Source: Flavobacteriaceae bacterium UBA3078
GTDB lineage: Bacteria > Bacteroidota > Bacteroidia > Flavobacteriales > Flavobacteriaceae
DNA: 9,050 nt
Reading direction: 5' to 3'
Assembly: GCA_002366675.1 (NCBI GenBank)
Contig: DFBO01000167.1
Location: 1-9,050 of the forward strand
Positions 1-6,593 of the stretch are shown in pieces. Position numbers and translations under genes: made by a program. The notes under the pieces were generated by a model. It had not been told where the DNA came from and made no database searches. It saw only the letters and a program-made list of their open reading frames with translations. Position 1 is the stretch's first letter. The number at the start of each line of letters is the position of its first letter.

Positions 1-153
1 CCGTGTTGTGGACATCTTGATTTTGCGAAGATAGTCCAAACTTTAAAAGGGATAGGTTATCAGGGCTATGTCTCTGCAGAGATTCTCCCTCTACCTGACC
101 CGGATAGTTGTGTCCGCCTTACCGCTGAAACATTAAATAAAATTGTGTATTAG
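1..153 (+). CDS. C-terminal fragment of a sugar phosphate isomerase/epimerase-like TIM-barrel protein
   Basis: Frame 1 is open from the window edge to a TAG at 151-153 and encodes 50 residues; the start lies outside the window. The fragment contains GHLDFAKIV, then LKGIGYQGYVSAEILPLPDP. This matches the last two strands of the xylose-isomerase-like (AP endonuclease family 2) TIM barrel, where a Gly-His-x-Asp-Phe segment precedes a helix and a strand ending in a metal-binding glutamate. That glutamate is probably the GAG at 79-81. The short tail after the last strand (SCVRLTAETLNKIVY) is a normal length, so the C-terminus looks intact. The segment is about 42% GC by my count, visibly richer than the operon downstream. 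Family assignment is fairly secure; substrate is unknown. A gap of about 450 bp and a new promoter separate it from the next gene. Confidence 0.75.
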   Translation, partial: PCCGHLDFAKIVQTLKGIGYQGYVSAEILPLPDPDSCVRLTAETLNKIVY

Positions 154-597
154 TTCATCATAACTATAATTTAATTACATATTTTTGATATTATAAAAAG
201 TTATTAACATTATTTTTTCCAAGAGCCTCATAGAAATTTGTACCTGGCTTCGTTTTAATACACCGAGCTTTATGATTAGAAAAACACTTTTCATAGTTGA
301 GAAATTTAATTTCCCAAGATTAAAGATATAGATGTATTTTAGTTTAAGATTGCAGTAGCGGCAAGAATATAGAAACATTAAGTATTTATCTTGTTTTAAC
401 TTTAGAATTCCCTATGGCTTGCCACAGGGTAGATTCTGAAGTATTATGATTATATGGGTAAATGAGAAGTTCAAAAAGGATATCATTGTGCTTGGTAGAT
501 ACCTTTCCGGACATACTTATACTGATACCATTATCCTTTAATATTTTTATATAACCCCTGATGCCTCACATAAAAATATAAAGGAAATGCAATTCGA
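154..597. other. Intergenic region without a convincing gene
   Basis: About 440 bp lie between the isomerase fragment and the regulator promoter. The first half (154-400) is very AT-rich with stops in most frames. A 67-codon minus-strand frame at 175-378 has a low-complexity composition (many I, L, K, F), no recognisable motif and no clear ribosome binding site, so I do not call it. The second half holds the hairpin at 404-437 and a 31-codon frame at 446-541. No GC-rich hairpin with a T-tract follows the stop at 153, so no factor-independent terminator is visible for the upstream gene. Confidence 0.6.
404..437. repeat. Imperfect REP-like hairpin
   Basis: The inner stem pairs CCCTATGG (410-417) with CCACAGGG (422-429) around the tetraloop CTTG, with one A-C mismatch. 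An outer stem AGAAT (404-408) with ATTCT (433-437) extends it through a small asymmetric internal loop. It is the only GC-rich island in this part of the spacer and is not followed by a T-tract, so it is not a canonical terminator. The shape resembles REP or mobile-element-end hairpins recognised by IS200/IS605-type or REP-associated transposases. That reading is inference; only one copy is present in the window. Confidence 0.55.
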
Positions 598-601
598 ATG
601 G

Positions 602-629
602 TTGACATTTTTGTAATAACAGTTATAAT
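602..629 (+). promoter_or_regulatory. Consensus sigma-70-type promoter of the regulator/operon
   Basis: A perfect -35 hexamer TTGACA (602-607) and a perfect -10 hexamer TATAAT (624-629) are separated by 16 bp. The predicted transcription start is near 635-637. This is the only promoter of this quality I see in the window and lies immediately before the regulator and the same-strand gene array. With the ATG at 640, the transcript would be essentially leaderless for the regulator. The -10 box is inside the inverted repeat at 611-640, so binding there would block RNA polymerase. Confidence 0.75.
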
Positions 630-640
630 AGTTATTACAA
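611..640. promoter_or_regulatory. Palindromic operator overlapping the -10 box (probable GntR site)
   Basis: TTGTAATAAC (611-620) and GTTATTACAA (631-640) are exact reverse complements around a 10-bp spacer whose core TTATAA is also symmetric, giving 13 of 15 paired positions over 30 bp. Each arm also contains GT-N4-AC, in keeping with the GT...AC core typical of GntR-family operators. The element covers the -10 box and ends on the A of the proposed start codon at 640. Position, symmetry and the adjacent GntR gene point to autoregulation. That the encoded protein is the binder is inference. Confidence 0.75.
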
Positions 641-1299
641 TGAAAAATGATCTATTACTAAGTAATGATAAAGCTTATAAAAGACTCCAGCAAGCAATTC
701 TTGAGAATGAATTACCCAAGGGTAAGTTTCTTTCTCAGCGAATGCTGGCTAAAATGGCAGACACTTCGGTTGTTTCTGTCCGAGAGGCACTAAAAAAATT
801 AGAGTATGAAGGACTTATCGAATCAATCCCTCGATGGGGTGTTAGAATTCCGATCGTAACAAAAAAAAGCCTTAAAGAATCTTATATCATGCGTGAGGCT
901 ATCGAAGTGATGGCAGCATATCTCATATCAAAGAGTATTACAAGTATTACAAAAGAAAAGGCTGCCATAATAAGAGATTTAGCTAAGCAGTGTGACTCTA
1001 TACCTTCTGTTGATAAAAAATATGCTTCGCAATTCTATGAGAAGCATATGGAGTTACATCGTTTTCTAATAGAGTGCACAAATAATTCAATATTGTTAAA
1101 AGAATTCGATCGATTAAACGTAAGGCAAATTTTATTTCAAAGTGCAAAAGTGACTTGGGCGAAGAGAATCGAGAACTGGGAACATTGGCATAGAGATCTA
1201 GTGGAAGAAATACTTTCAGGTGATCCTCAGAGAGCTCAGGAAGCAATGCATCGACATATACAACATGGACTTAGATATGATCTTGAGAATTTCGAGTAA
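640..1299 (+). CDS. GntR-family transcriptional regulator, FCD (FadR-like) subfamily
   Basis: The protein is 219 residues from the ATG at 640. An N-terminal winged helix-turn-helix spans roughly residues 5-70; SVREALKKLEYEGLIES is the typical GntR recognition-helix and wing region. A helical FCD effector domain follows from about residue 80, with the family's MREAIE opening. Candidate metal or ligand histidines are H140 (ELHRFL), H182/H184 (EHWHRDL) and H204/H206 (MHRHI). FCD regulators usually bind small organic acids or sugar acids, which fits control of a carboxylate transporter operon. An in-frame ATG at 598 would add 14 hydrophobic residues, but it lies upstream of the consensus promoter, and the extra residues are simply the operator palindrome read as codons. 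I therefore choose 640, although it lacks a Shine-Dalgarno sequence. The gene is probably the first of the operon and autoregulated through 611-640. Confidence 0.9.
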   Translation: MKNDLLLSNDKAYKRLQQAILENELPKGKFLSQRMLAKMADTSVVSVREALKKLEYEGLIESIPRWGVRIPIVTKKSLKESYIMREAIEVMAAYLISKSITSITKEKAAIIRDLAKQCDSIPSVDKKYASQFYEKHMELHRFLIECTNNSILLKEFDRLNVRQILFQSAKVTWAKRIENWEHWHRDLVEEILSGDPQRAQEAMHRHIQHGLRYDLENFE

Positions 1300-1300
1300 A

Positions 1301-1329
1301 TTGTAAACCGATTAAAATCACGTTTAGAA
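1301..1329. promoter_or_regulatory. Possible second GntR half-site pair upstream of the UroD-like gene
   Basis: TTGTAAAC (1301-1308) and GTTTAGAA (1322-1329) form an inverted repeat with one mismatch (7 of 8) over a 29-bp span. The outer half-site TTGTAA is the same as in the 611-640 operator, and the span is nearly the same (29 versus 30 bp). It sits in the 45-bp gap between the regulator and the UroD-like gene. I see no strong promoter here, so it may be an auxiliary site or chance in AT-rich DNA. Confidence 0.3.
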
Positions 1330-1344
1330 TAAAAGGATTAGAAA

Positions 1345-2481
1345 ATGGATTCTTTTAAACGAGTTTTAAAAGCCATTAATTTTAAAGAACCCGACCGTGT
1401 TCCGTTAGATATTTGCGGAACTACCGTTTCAGGCATAGCAATAACTACATTAAAAAAACTTCTAAAAAAATATAATTATGAAAGTAAAATTGATATTCCT
1501 GACCATATCCAACAGATAGGTATTCCCTCCCCGTCTTTCCTTGCTTTTTTAAATGTTGATACAAAAAGAGTAGGACCGCATAGAATCCCTGATTTTGAAA
1601 GAAAAGTAAAAAAAAATCATAGAAAAAGAATAATAGATTTCTGGAATATTGAATATACAATGAAGGATAATGAGTATTATTTTAACCAAACTTCGTTTCC
1701 CCTAGCAAAAGAAAATAATTTAAAAAATGCTATATTATCTTATAATTTTCCAAAACCTGACAAGAATTATCTGAAGAAAGTTATTAAGAAGAATATTAAA
1801 AAAAATTCTACTTTTTATCCTATTTTAGATCGTGATTGTGCTGGACTTTTAGAAATGTCTACCCGGCTTAGAGGAGTAGAAAAATTTTTTACGGATCTTT
1901 ATTTAGAAAAAAAATTTGCAGAAGCTTTAATTGAAAAAATTCTTGAATACAAATTCGCTTATTGGGATATTGTCCTTGATGCTTTTGGGGAAAGAGAAGT
2001 TATTATTTCTGAGGCGGATGATTATGGAACAGAATCTTCTTTACTAATTTCTCCAAAAATGTTAAAAGATATTTTTTTCCCGAGACTTAAAAAATTATTT
2101 GAGTTTATTAAAGAAAAAAATCCCAAAGCGAGGATATTTTTTCATTCCTGCGGTGCTATAAGGGAAATAATTCCTGATATTATAGATATTGGGGTTGATA
2201 TATTAAACCCAATACAATATAAAGCAGTTGGGATGGATCTTAAAAATCTGAAGAAAGATTTTGGAAAAGAATTAGTTTTTTGGGGAGGAGGAATTGATAC
2301 ACAAAAAATACTTCCCTTTGGAACTTCAAAAGCCGTGGAAGATGAAGTAAAAAAAGTTATCGATATTATGGCACCTGGTGGAGGATTTGTATTTGCAACT
2401 GTACATAATATTCAATCAGATGTTCCAATAAAAAATATCATTTCCATACTTGAAACTCTAAAGTCTTATAGGAGATATTAA
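1345..2481 (+). CDS. Uroporphyrinogen decarboxylase-like protein of the MtaA/corrinoid methyltransferase type
   Basis: The protein is 378 residues, the usual length for the UroD superfamily (PF01208-like). It opens with RVLKAINFKEPDRVPLDI, characteristic of bacterial UroD-like methyltransferases, and lacks the AGRYLPEY-type segment of true heme-pathway uroporphyrinogen decarboxylases. Other marks are EADDYGTE (residues 223-230), HSCG (H267, C269), WGGGIDTQ (313-320) and GGGFVFATVHNIQSDVP with H354. In MtaA/MtbA-type enzymes an H-x-C pair and a distal Cys bind zinc that activates the methyl-accepting thiol; here the distal position appears to be H354, as in UROD. I infer a methyl-transfer or related role on the imported substrate, but no corrinoid-binding partner is in the window. 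An AAAGGA lies just upstream of the ATG. The gene is very AT-rich and lysine-rich. It follows the regulator by 45 bp and precedes the isomerase by 8 bp. Confidence 0.85.
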   Translation: MDSFKRVLKAINFKEPDRVPLDICGTTVSGIAITTLKKLLKKYNYESKIDIPDHIQQIGIPSPSFLAFLNVDTKRVGPHRIPDFERKVKKNHRKRIIDFWNIEYTMKDNEYYFNQTSFPLAKENNLKNAILSYNFPKPDKNYLKKVIKKNIKKNSTFYPILDRDCAGLLEMSTRLRGVEKFFTDLYLEKKFAEALIEKILEYKFAYWDIVLDAFGEREVIISEADDYGTESSLLISPKMLKDIFFPRLKKLFEFIKEKNPKARIFFHSCGAIREIIPDIIDIGVDILNPIQYKAVGMDLKNLKKDFGKELVFWGGGIDTQKILPFGTSKAVEDEVKKVIDIMAPGGGFVFATVHNIQSDVPIKNIISILETLKSYRRY

Positions 2482-2489
2482 TTTATATT

Positions 2490-3326
2490 ATGAAATATGC
2501 TATTTGTAACGAACTCTTTGATAAATTAGATTTTGAGAAATCTTGTTTGATAGCAGCTAAATTTGGTTTTCAAGGTATTGAAATAGCCCCCTTTACTCTT
2601 TTTGATGATCCTAAAAATGTTGATATCAAAAAGATTCATAAGATCAAGCAAATTTTAAAACAAGCTGGGCTTAAATTTGTAGGTTTTCATTGGCTTTTTC
2701 TAAGCCCTAAAGGACTTCATATAACCACCCCTGATCTAACCATCAGAAAGAAGTCATGGTATCATTTACAAAGATTAGTTGATATTGCAGGGGAATTAGG
2801 AGGTGGTGTTTTAGTATTGGGCTCACCAAAACAGAGGAATGCTATAGGGATTTCTCCTGAAGAAGCATTAAAATATTTTAAAGAGGGTCTATCAAAAATA
2901 TCTATATATGCTGCAGAAAGGAACTCTACAATCTTAATAGAGGCTTTACCTAAAAAATATACTAATGTAATTAATACATTAGAGGAGTCCAAACAGTTAA
3001 TTCGAAGTGTCAATAAAATTGGTATCAACGGAATGTTTGATTTTCATAATTGTGTAGATGAAAATATTCCGTGGTCTGAACTCATAGAAAATAATTTTGA
3101 TATCTTTCAGCATGTTCACCTAAATGGAGTAAATGGAAGTTATCCTAGCACCAAAAATATCAATTTTATACCTGCTTTCCAGAAATTGGCTGACAAAAAG
3201 TATAAGGGATGGATTTCTTTAGAGATATTTCATAAACCAGATAATCCTGAATTAATACTTTCAAAAACAAGAAACTTTCTTATCGAAATGGAGCGTAAAA
3301 TAAAATTAGATAAGGAGGTGAAGTGA
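2490..3326 (+). CDS. Sugar phosphate isomerase/epimerase-like TIM-barrel metalloenzyme
   Basis: The protein is 278 residues, typical of the xylose-isomerase-like TIM-barrel family (PF01261-like) that includes hydroxypyruvate isomerase, tagatose/psicose epimerases and IolE/IolI. Strand ends carry the family's divalent-metal set: E151 in ILIEALP, D184 in MFDFHN, H210 in HVHLNG and E245 in ISLEIF. The N-terminal strands FGFQGIEIAP and LKFVGFHW (His in the second) also fit. The enzyme probably isomerises, epimerises or eliminates from a keto- or hydroxy-sugar-like intermediate in the cytoplasm. The gap to the UroD-like gene is only 8 bp, so the two are almost certainly co-transcribed. The last codons contain a perfect Shine-Dalgarno sequence (3312-3321). 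Exact substrate cannot be read from sequence. Confidence 0.85.
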   Translation: MKYAICNELFDKLDFEKSCLIAAKFGFQGIEIAPFTLFDDPKNVDIKKIHKIKQILKQAGLKFVGFHWLFLSPKGLHITTPDLTIRKKSWYHLQRLVDIAGELGGGVLVLGSPKQRNAIGISPEEALKYFKEGLSKISIYAAERNSTILIEALPKKYTNVINTLEESKQLIRSVNKIGINGMFDFHNCVDENIPWSELIENNFDIFQHVHLNGVNGSYPSTKNINFIPAFQKLADKKYKGWISLEIFHKPDNPELILSKTRNFLIEMERKIKLDKEVK

Positions 3327-3334
3327 CTATGTAA
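3312..3334 (+). promoter_or_regulatory. Perfect Shine-Dalgarno followed by a start-stop (ATG-TAA)
   Basis: AAGGAGGTGA (3312-3321), an exact complement of the usual 16S rRNA 3' end, overlaps the last codons of the isomerase gene. It is followed by ATG-TAA at 3329-3334; a GTG at 3323 in the same frame would give only three codons. No longer frame begins here, and the binding-protein gene has its own AGGAGG (3387-3392). It could be a decayed gene start or a ribosome standby site. Confidence 0.5.
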
Positions 3335-3398
3335 TAATTATTTTAAAAGTGATTTTGTTTGCCTTTTGAAAAAATATTAATTAAATAGGAGGAAAATT

Positions 3399-4400
3399 AT
3401 GAAAAAGATTTTAATTAGTTTATTAATTTTCGTTTTGTTCTTTTGTATTACCGGAATAGTTTTTTCCAGCGAAGTATGGCAACCCAAAAGAATAATTACT
3501 CTAATTGTACCTTGGGGAGCAGGGGGTGCAAGTGATCTGACAGCGAGAATACTTGCAGCAGAAATGGAACCAATACTTGGTACCAAAATAGCTATAGTGA
3601 ATCAACCAGGTGCATCAGGTTCTATTGGAGCAAAATCAGTTTTTGATGCAAAACATGATGGGCATACCTGGCTTGGTAGTTCAAATTCGCCCACAGCTAC
3701 TTATCAAGTGCAGGGATTGACGCCAGACATTTCTCATACTGTATGGCAAGCATATTTTGCAATCTATACACCATGTATAATTTGTGTGAATCCTGATTCA
3801 GTAATAACAGATTGGGAAAGCCTTGTGAAAGCTTTTAAAACTAGAGAGGTTGCTGTAGCATCTGCTGGGATTGGTGCTGGTGGACATACCGCTGCGGAAA
3901 CCTTTGCTGCAAAAATGGATGTCAAATACAAACATGTTCCTTACAAAGGAGGGAATCCTGCTATTGTATCAACAGTTGCAGGTGAAACTGAAGTAGTAAT
4001 GCAACTTTCTATGGAAGTAGCCGATATGCTCCGAGCAAAGAAACTTAGAGCTATTGCTGTTATGGCGGATGAACCTCTTTTAATTAGCGGTGTAGACAAA
4101 ATACCCTCGGTTACAGATTTTGTTAAAGATTTTCCCTCAGTTGGGTTTTACTTTGGACTCTTAATGCCTAAAGATATTCCAGAAGATGCAAAGGAAACAA
4201 TTAGTAAAGCTTTTAAGATCGCAGCTAATAGTGAGGCTATAAAGAAAATGGCTGAAGCTAAAAGCAGTGTTGCTGTTTCTATTTATGGAGAAGAAGGAAT
4301 TAAAGAAATGGGAAAAGCAGCTTCTCAGTTCGGTTGGCTTCTTTATGATGTTGGAGTTATAGAAACTTCACCAGAAGAGTATGATATTCCAAGACTTTAG
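3399..4400 (+). CDS. tctC: Tripartite tricarboxylate transporter periplasmic substrate-binding protein (TctC/Bug family)
   Basis: The protein is 333 residues, the usual length for this family. A Sec signal peptide is clear: MKK, a hydrophobic core to about residue 22 and a likely cleavage after S23 or S24. The LFFC at 13-16 does not fit a lipobox, so I do not predict a lipoprotein. The first mature strand has PKRIITLIVPWGAGGASDLT, the hallmark Bug motif, with D46 expected near the ligand carboxylate. NQPGASGSIGAKSV and VPYKGGNPA (180-188) are further family signatures. It captures a small organic acid in the periplasm, or on the outer face of the membrane, and hands it to TctA/TctB. AGGAGG at 3387-3392 with a 6-nt spacer gives a strong start. 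A 19-bp hairpin follows the stop. Bug proteins bind many different carboxylates, so a citrate-type substrate should not be assumed. Confidence 0.95.
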   Translation: MKKILISLLIFVLFFCITGIVFSSEVWQPKRIITLIVPWGAGGASDLTARILAAEMEPILGTKIAIVNQPGASGSIGAKSVFDAKHDGHTWLGSSNSPTATYQVQGLTPDISHTVWQAYFAIYTPCIICVNPDSVITDWESLVKAFKTREVAVASAGIGAGGHTAAETFAAKMDVKYKHVPYKGGNPAIVSTVAGETEVVMQLSMEVADMLRAKKLRAIAVMADEPLLISGVDKIPSVTDFVKDFPSVGFYFGLLMPKDIPEDAKETISKAFKIAANSEAIKKMAEAKSSVAVSIYGEEGIKEMGKAASQFGWLLYDVGVIETSPEEYDIPRL

Positions 4401-4405
4401 AAGCA

Positions 4406-4455
4406 AGTAAAACGAGAAGAACAGGTTTTTTATAATCTGTTCTTCTCGTTTTACT
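4406..4455 (+). terminator. Perfect 19-bp intercistronic hairpin after the binding-protein gene
   Basis: The arms at 4406-4424 and 4437-4455 are exact reverse complements, with a 12-nt loop rich in T (4425-4436). The stem starts 6 nt after the tctC stop. There is no run of T directly after the stem, so it is not a classical factor-independent terminator in this direction. It more likely acts as a partial terminator, processing site or 3' end stabiliser that raises binding-protein mRNA over that of the membrane subunits downstream. Confidence 0.85.
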
Positions 4456-4485
4456 AAATTAGAAAAATATAGAGGTAAGGGATTA

Positions 4486-4962
4486 ATGAATAATAAAAAA
4501 ATGGCTAAAGCAGATTTTATATGTTCAATCATTATTATAGTTTTCAGCCTTTTTATGATTTATAATTGCATTATTATGCCAAAATATGAAGAATGGGGTT
4601 TGTATGCTACACCTGGTATGCCTCCTTTTATTTTTTTTTCTATTTTATTGATTATGGGAATAATTCTTTTAAGAAGAAGCGTTTTTTTACGGGGATATAA
4701 AATACAGATTAAAAAAGATCATTTACTTCGTCTATATCATTCTGTTGCTGTAAGAAGATTTGCTGTTGCCTTAAGTCTCGTAATTTTTTATTCTTTTTTG
4801 TTGGGAAAGATTCATTTTGTTATTATTAGTGCTGTTTATATATTTACAAATATTTATATATTTAAAGGGACTATTTGGTGGATTAATTTTATAATATCTA
4901 TTGCAACATCTTTTGCAATTTGGTTATTATTTAAAGTTATTTTTTTAGTACCACTTCCATAA
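4486..4962 (+). CDS. tctB: Tripartite tricarboxylate transporter small membrane subunit (TctB family)
   Basis: The protein is 158 residues and strongly hydrophobic, with about four to five membrane segments: roughly 10-30, 45-62 and several between 90 and 155. Between the second and third lies a basic cytoplasmic stretch (LRRSVFLRGYKIQIKKDHLLR). This layout and length are those of TctB-type small subunits, which vary greatly in sequence. The assignment therefore leans on its place between the binding protein and the large subunit. It is thought to assemble with TctA in the inner membrane. AGAGGTAAGG at 4471-4480 supports the ATG at 4486; an ATG at 4501 is a less likely alternative. It follows the hairpin at 4406-4455 and precedes tctA by 33 bp. 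The gene is very AT-rich, with a run of nine T within the second membrane segment. Confidence 0.85.
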   Translation: MNNKKMAKADFICSIIIIVFSLFMIYNCIIMPKYEEWGLYATPGMPPFIFFSILLIMGIILLRRSVFLRGYKIQIKKDHLLRLYHSVAVRRFAVALSLVIFYSFLLGKIHFVIISAVYIFTNIYIFKGTIWWINFIISIATSFAIWLLFKVIFLVPLP

Positions 4963-4995
4963 AAAAGAATATTTTTTTAAGAAAGGATTATATAT

Positions 4996-6519
4996 ATGGG
5001 AATTATAAATTTATTCACTGAAATAGTAAAATTATTTAATCCTTTAAACTTAATAACTGTACTTTTAGCAGTTCAGCTTGGTATTATTTTTGGAATGCTT
5101 CCTGGTCTTACTGCTACAATGGGGATTGCCTTACTTACTAGTTTAACTTTTAGATGGGAGACAGGGAATGCTATAATTATTTTAATAGCAATTTATGTGG
5201 GTGCTATCTACGGAGGAAGCCGCTCAGCTATTTTAATTAATATTCCTGGTACTCCAGCTAATGCAGCTACTTGTCTTGATGGTTTTCCTTTGGCTAAAAG
5301 CGGGAAAGGAGCTCAAGCCATTGGATTAGCGACTATGTCGTCTTTTTTAGGTTCTTCTATTGGATTACTTGCTCTTGTACTCTTTGCACCTATTTTAGGA
5401 AGAATGGCTCTTGATTTTAAATCTTTTGAACTTTTTTGGTTAACACTATTTGGTGTTGCTATATGTGGTAATCTTACTGCTCCAACAGATCCAATTAAAG
5501 GATGGATAGCAGGTATTGCGGGTATATTATTGTCTTTTGTAGGAATGGAAGCAATTCAAGGATATCCTCGTTTTACATTTGGAATTTTAGAACTTAACGC
5601 TGGTTTTAGTATTATTCCGGTTTTAGTTGGAACATATGGTTTGGTGGAAATTTTAGATAACCTTACAAAAGGTGATATTAAAACAGTTATAATGAGTGTG
5701 GGAAGAGTAATACCTTATTTCAAAGATATTATTAAGAATGGTGTTAATATAGTTCGATCAGGTGTTATTGGAGTTTTTATAGGGATTATACCTGGGGTAG
5801 GTGAGATTATTGCTTCATATGTAGCTTATGATTTTGCTAAACGATCAAGTAAACATCCGGAAAAATTTGGAAAAGGCTCTGTTGAGGGTCTTATTGCTTC
5901 AGAAACTGGTAATAATGCCTGTGTAGGCGGAGCTTTAGTTCCTGTACTTTCTCTTGCAATTCCTGGAAGCCCTCCTGCAGCAGTTCTCTTAGCAGCTTTA
6001 TGGCTACATGGTCTAAGGCCAGGTCCTTTGCTACAAATAGAAAATCCAAACTATATTTTCGAATTTTCGGCAATGTTTTTTTATGCATCATTGGCTATGC
6101 TTATCATAGGACTTTTAATTGTAAAGCCTTTGTTAAAGATTCTTCTTATTAAGAATTCAATTTTAATGCCTACAATCTTTTTATTATGTACAATAGGGAC
6201 TTTTGCAATTAATGGAAGGCTTTTCGATATATGGGTAATGATTATTTTTGGAATCATTGGTTACCCTATGAGAAAATTTGGTTATCCTTCAGCACCATTA
6301 GTATTGGGTTTAATCTTAGGACCAATGATAGATGAAAATTTGCGAAGAGGTTTAATCCTTACTAATGGTAATTTTTTACCATTTTTTAAAAGTACAATAT
6401 CGATTATTCTTGTAGTAGCTGTCTTCTTAACTTTATTTGGTAAGACTAGGGTAGTGAAGTCAGCCTTTAGATTATTATTTCAACCAATAAGATATGTGGC
6501 AAAATTAATAAAAAATTGA
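4996..6519 (+). CDS. tctA: Tripartite tricarboxylate transporter large permease subunit (TctA family)
   Basis: The protein is 507 residues, full length for TctA, with about ten to twelve membrane helices. The N-terminal half shows GMLPGLTATMGIALL (P36-G37) and YGGSRSAILINIPGTP (Y72 to P87) followed by LDGFPLAKSGKGA (from D95 on). The second half repeats the design with GIIPGVGEIIASY (P266-G267), a GSVEGLIASETGNNA segment, and LAIPGSPPAAVLL (P323-G324) before LHGLRPGP. These paired Pro-Gly motifs are the family signature of the internally duplicated ion-coupled permease. It forms the transport pathway for the substrate delivered by TctC, driven by an ion gradient. A GAAAGG sequence sits about 9 nt before the ATG. 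The sequence looks intact. Confidence 0.95.
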   Translation: MGIINLFTEIVKLFNPLNLITVLLAVQLGIIFGMLPGLTATMGIALLTSLTFRWETGNAIIILIAIYVGAIYGGSRSAILINIPGTPANAATCLDGFPLAKSGKGAQAIGLATMSSFLGSSIGLLALVLFAPILGRMALDFKSFELFWLTLFGVAICGNLTAPTDPIKGWIAGIAGILLSFVGMEAIQGYPRFTFGILELNAGFSIIPVLVGTYGLVEILDNLTKGDIKTVIMSVGRVIPYFKDIIKNGVNIVRSGVIGVFIGIIPGVGEIIASYVAYDFAKRSSKHPEKFGKGSVEGLIASETGNNACVGGALVPVLSLAIPGSPPAAVLLAALWLHGLRPGPLLQIENPNYIFEFSAMFFYASLAMLIIGLLIVKPLLKILLIKNSILMPTIFLLCTIGTFAINGRLFDIWVMIIFGIIGYPMRKFGYPSAPLVLGLILGPMIDENLRRGLILTNGNFLPFFKSTISIILVVAVFLTLFGKTRVVKSAFRLLFQPIRYVAKLIKN

Positions 6520-6532
6520 TAGAAAATAATAA

Positions 6533-6580
6533 TTGTAAAGTCAAAATTATTTTCAATTTTATTTATTTTTGATTTTACAA
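6533..6580 (+). repeat. AU-rich 14-bp hairpin abutting the oxidoreductase ribosome binding site
   Basis: Positions 6533-6546 pair with 6567-6580 over 14 bp, including one G-U pair and a 20-nt loop. The outer part is TTGTAAA/TTTACAA. The 3' arm ends at the first base of AAGGAGGG (6580-6587), the ribosome binding site for the ATG at 6594. There is no downstream T-tract, so termination is unlikely. It may shape translation or stability of the downstream message. The TTGTAA half-sites also match those of the 611-640 operator, although here they are 48 bp apart end to end. Confidence 0.55.
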
Positions 6581-6593
6581 AGGAGGGATAATA

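Noticed and set aside
175..378. Minus-strand open frame of 67 codons
   Set aside because: Low-complexity composition, no motif, no convincing ribosome binding site, and AT-rich DNA easily yields such frames.
598..639. Upstream ATG as the start of the GntR regulator
   Set aside because: It lies upstream of the consensus promoter, and the extra residues are the translated operator; family proteins normally begin a few residues before the winged helix.
1608..1616. Run of nine A in the UroD-like gene as a programmed slippage site
   Set aside because: The frame is intact with conserved motifs on both sides, and lysine-rich AT-biased coding explains the run.
1345..2481. Heme-pathway uroporphyrinogen decarboxylase
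   Set aside because: The diagnostic N-terminal AGRYLPEY-type segment is absent and the H-x-C motif and context fit the methyltransferase-like branch instead.
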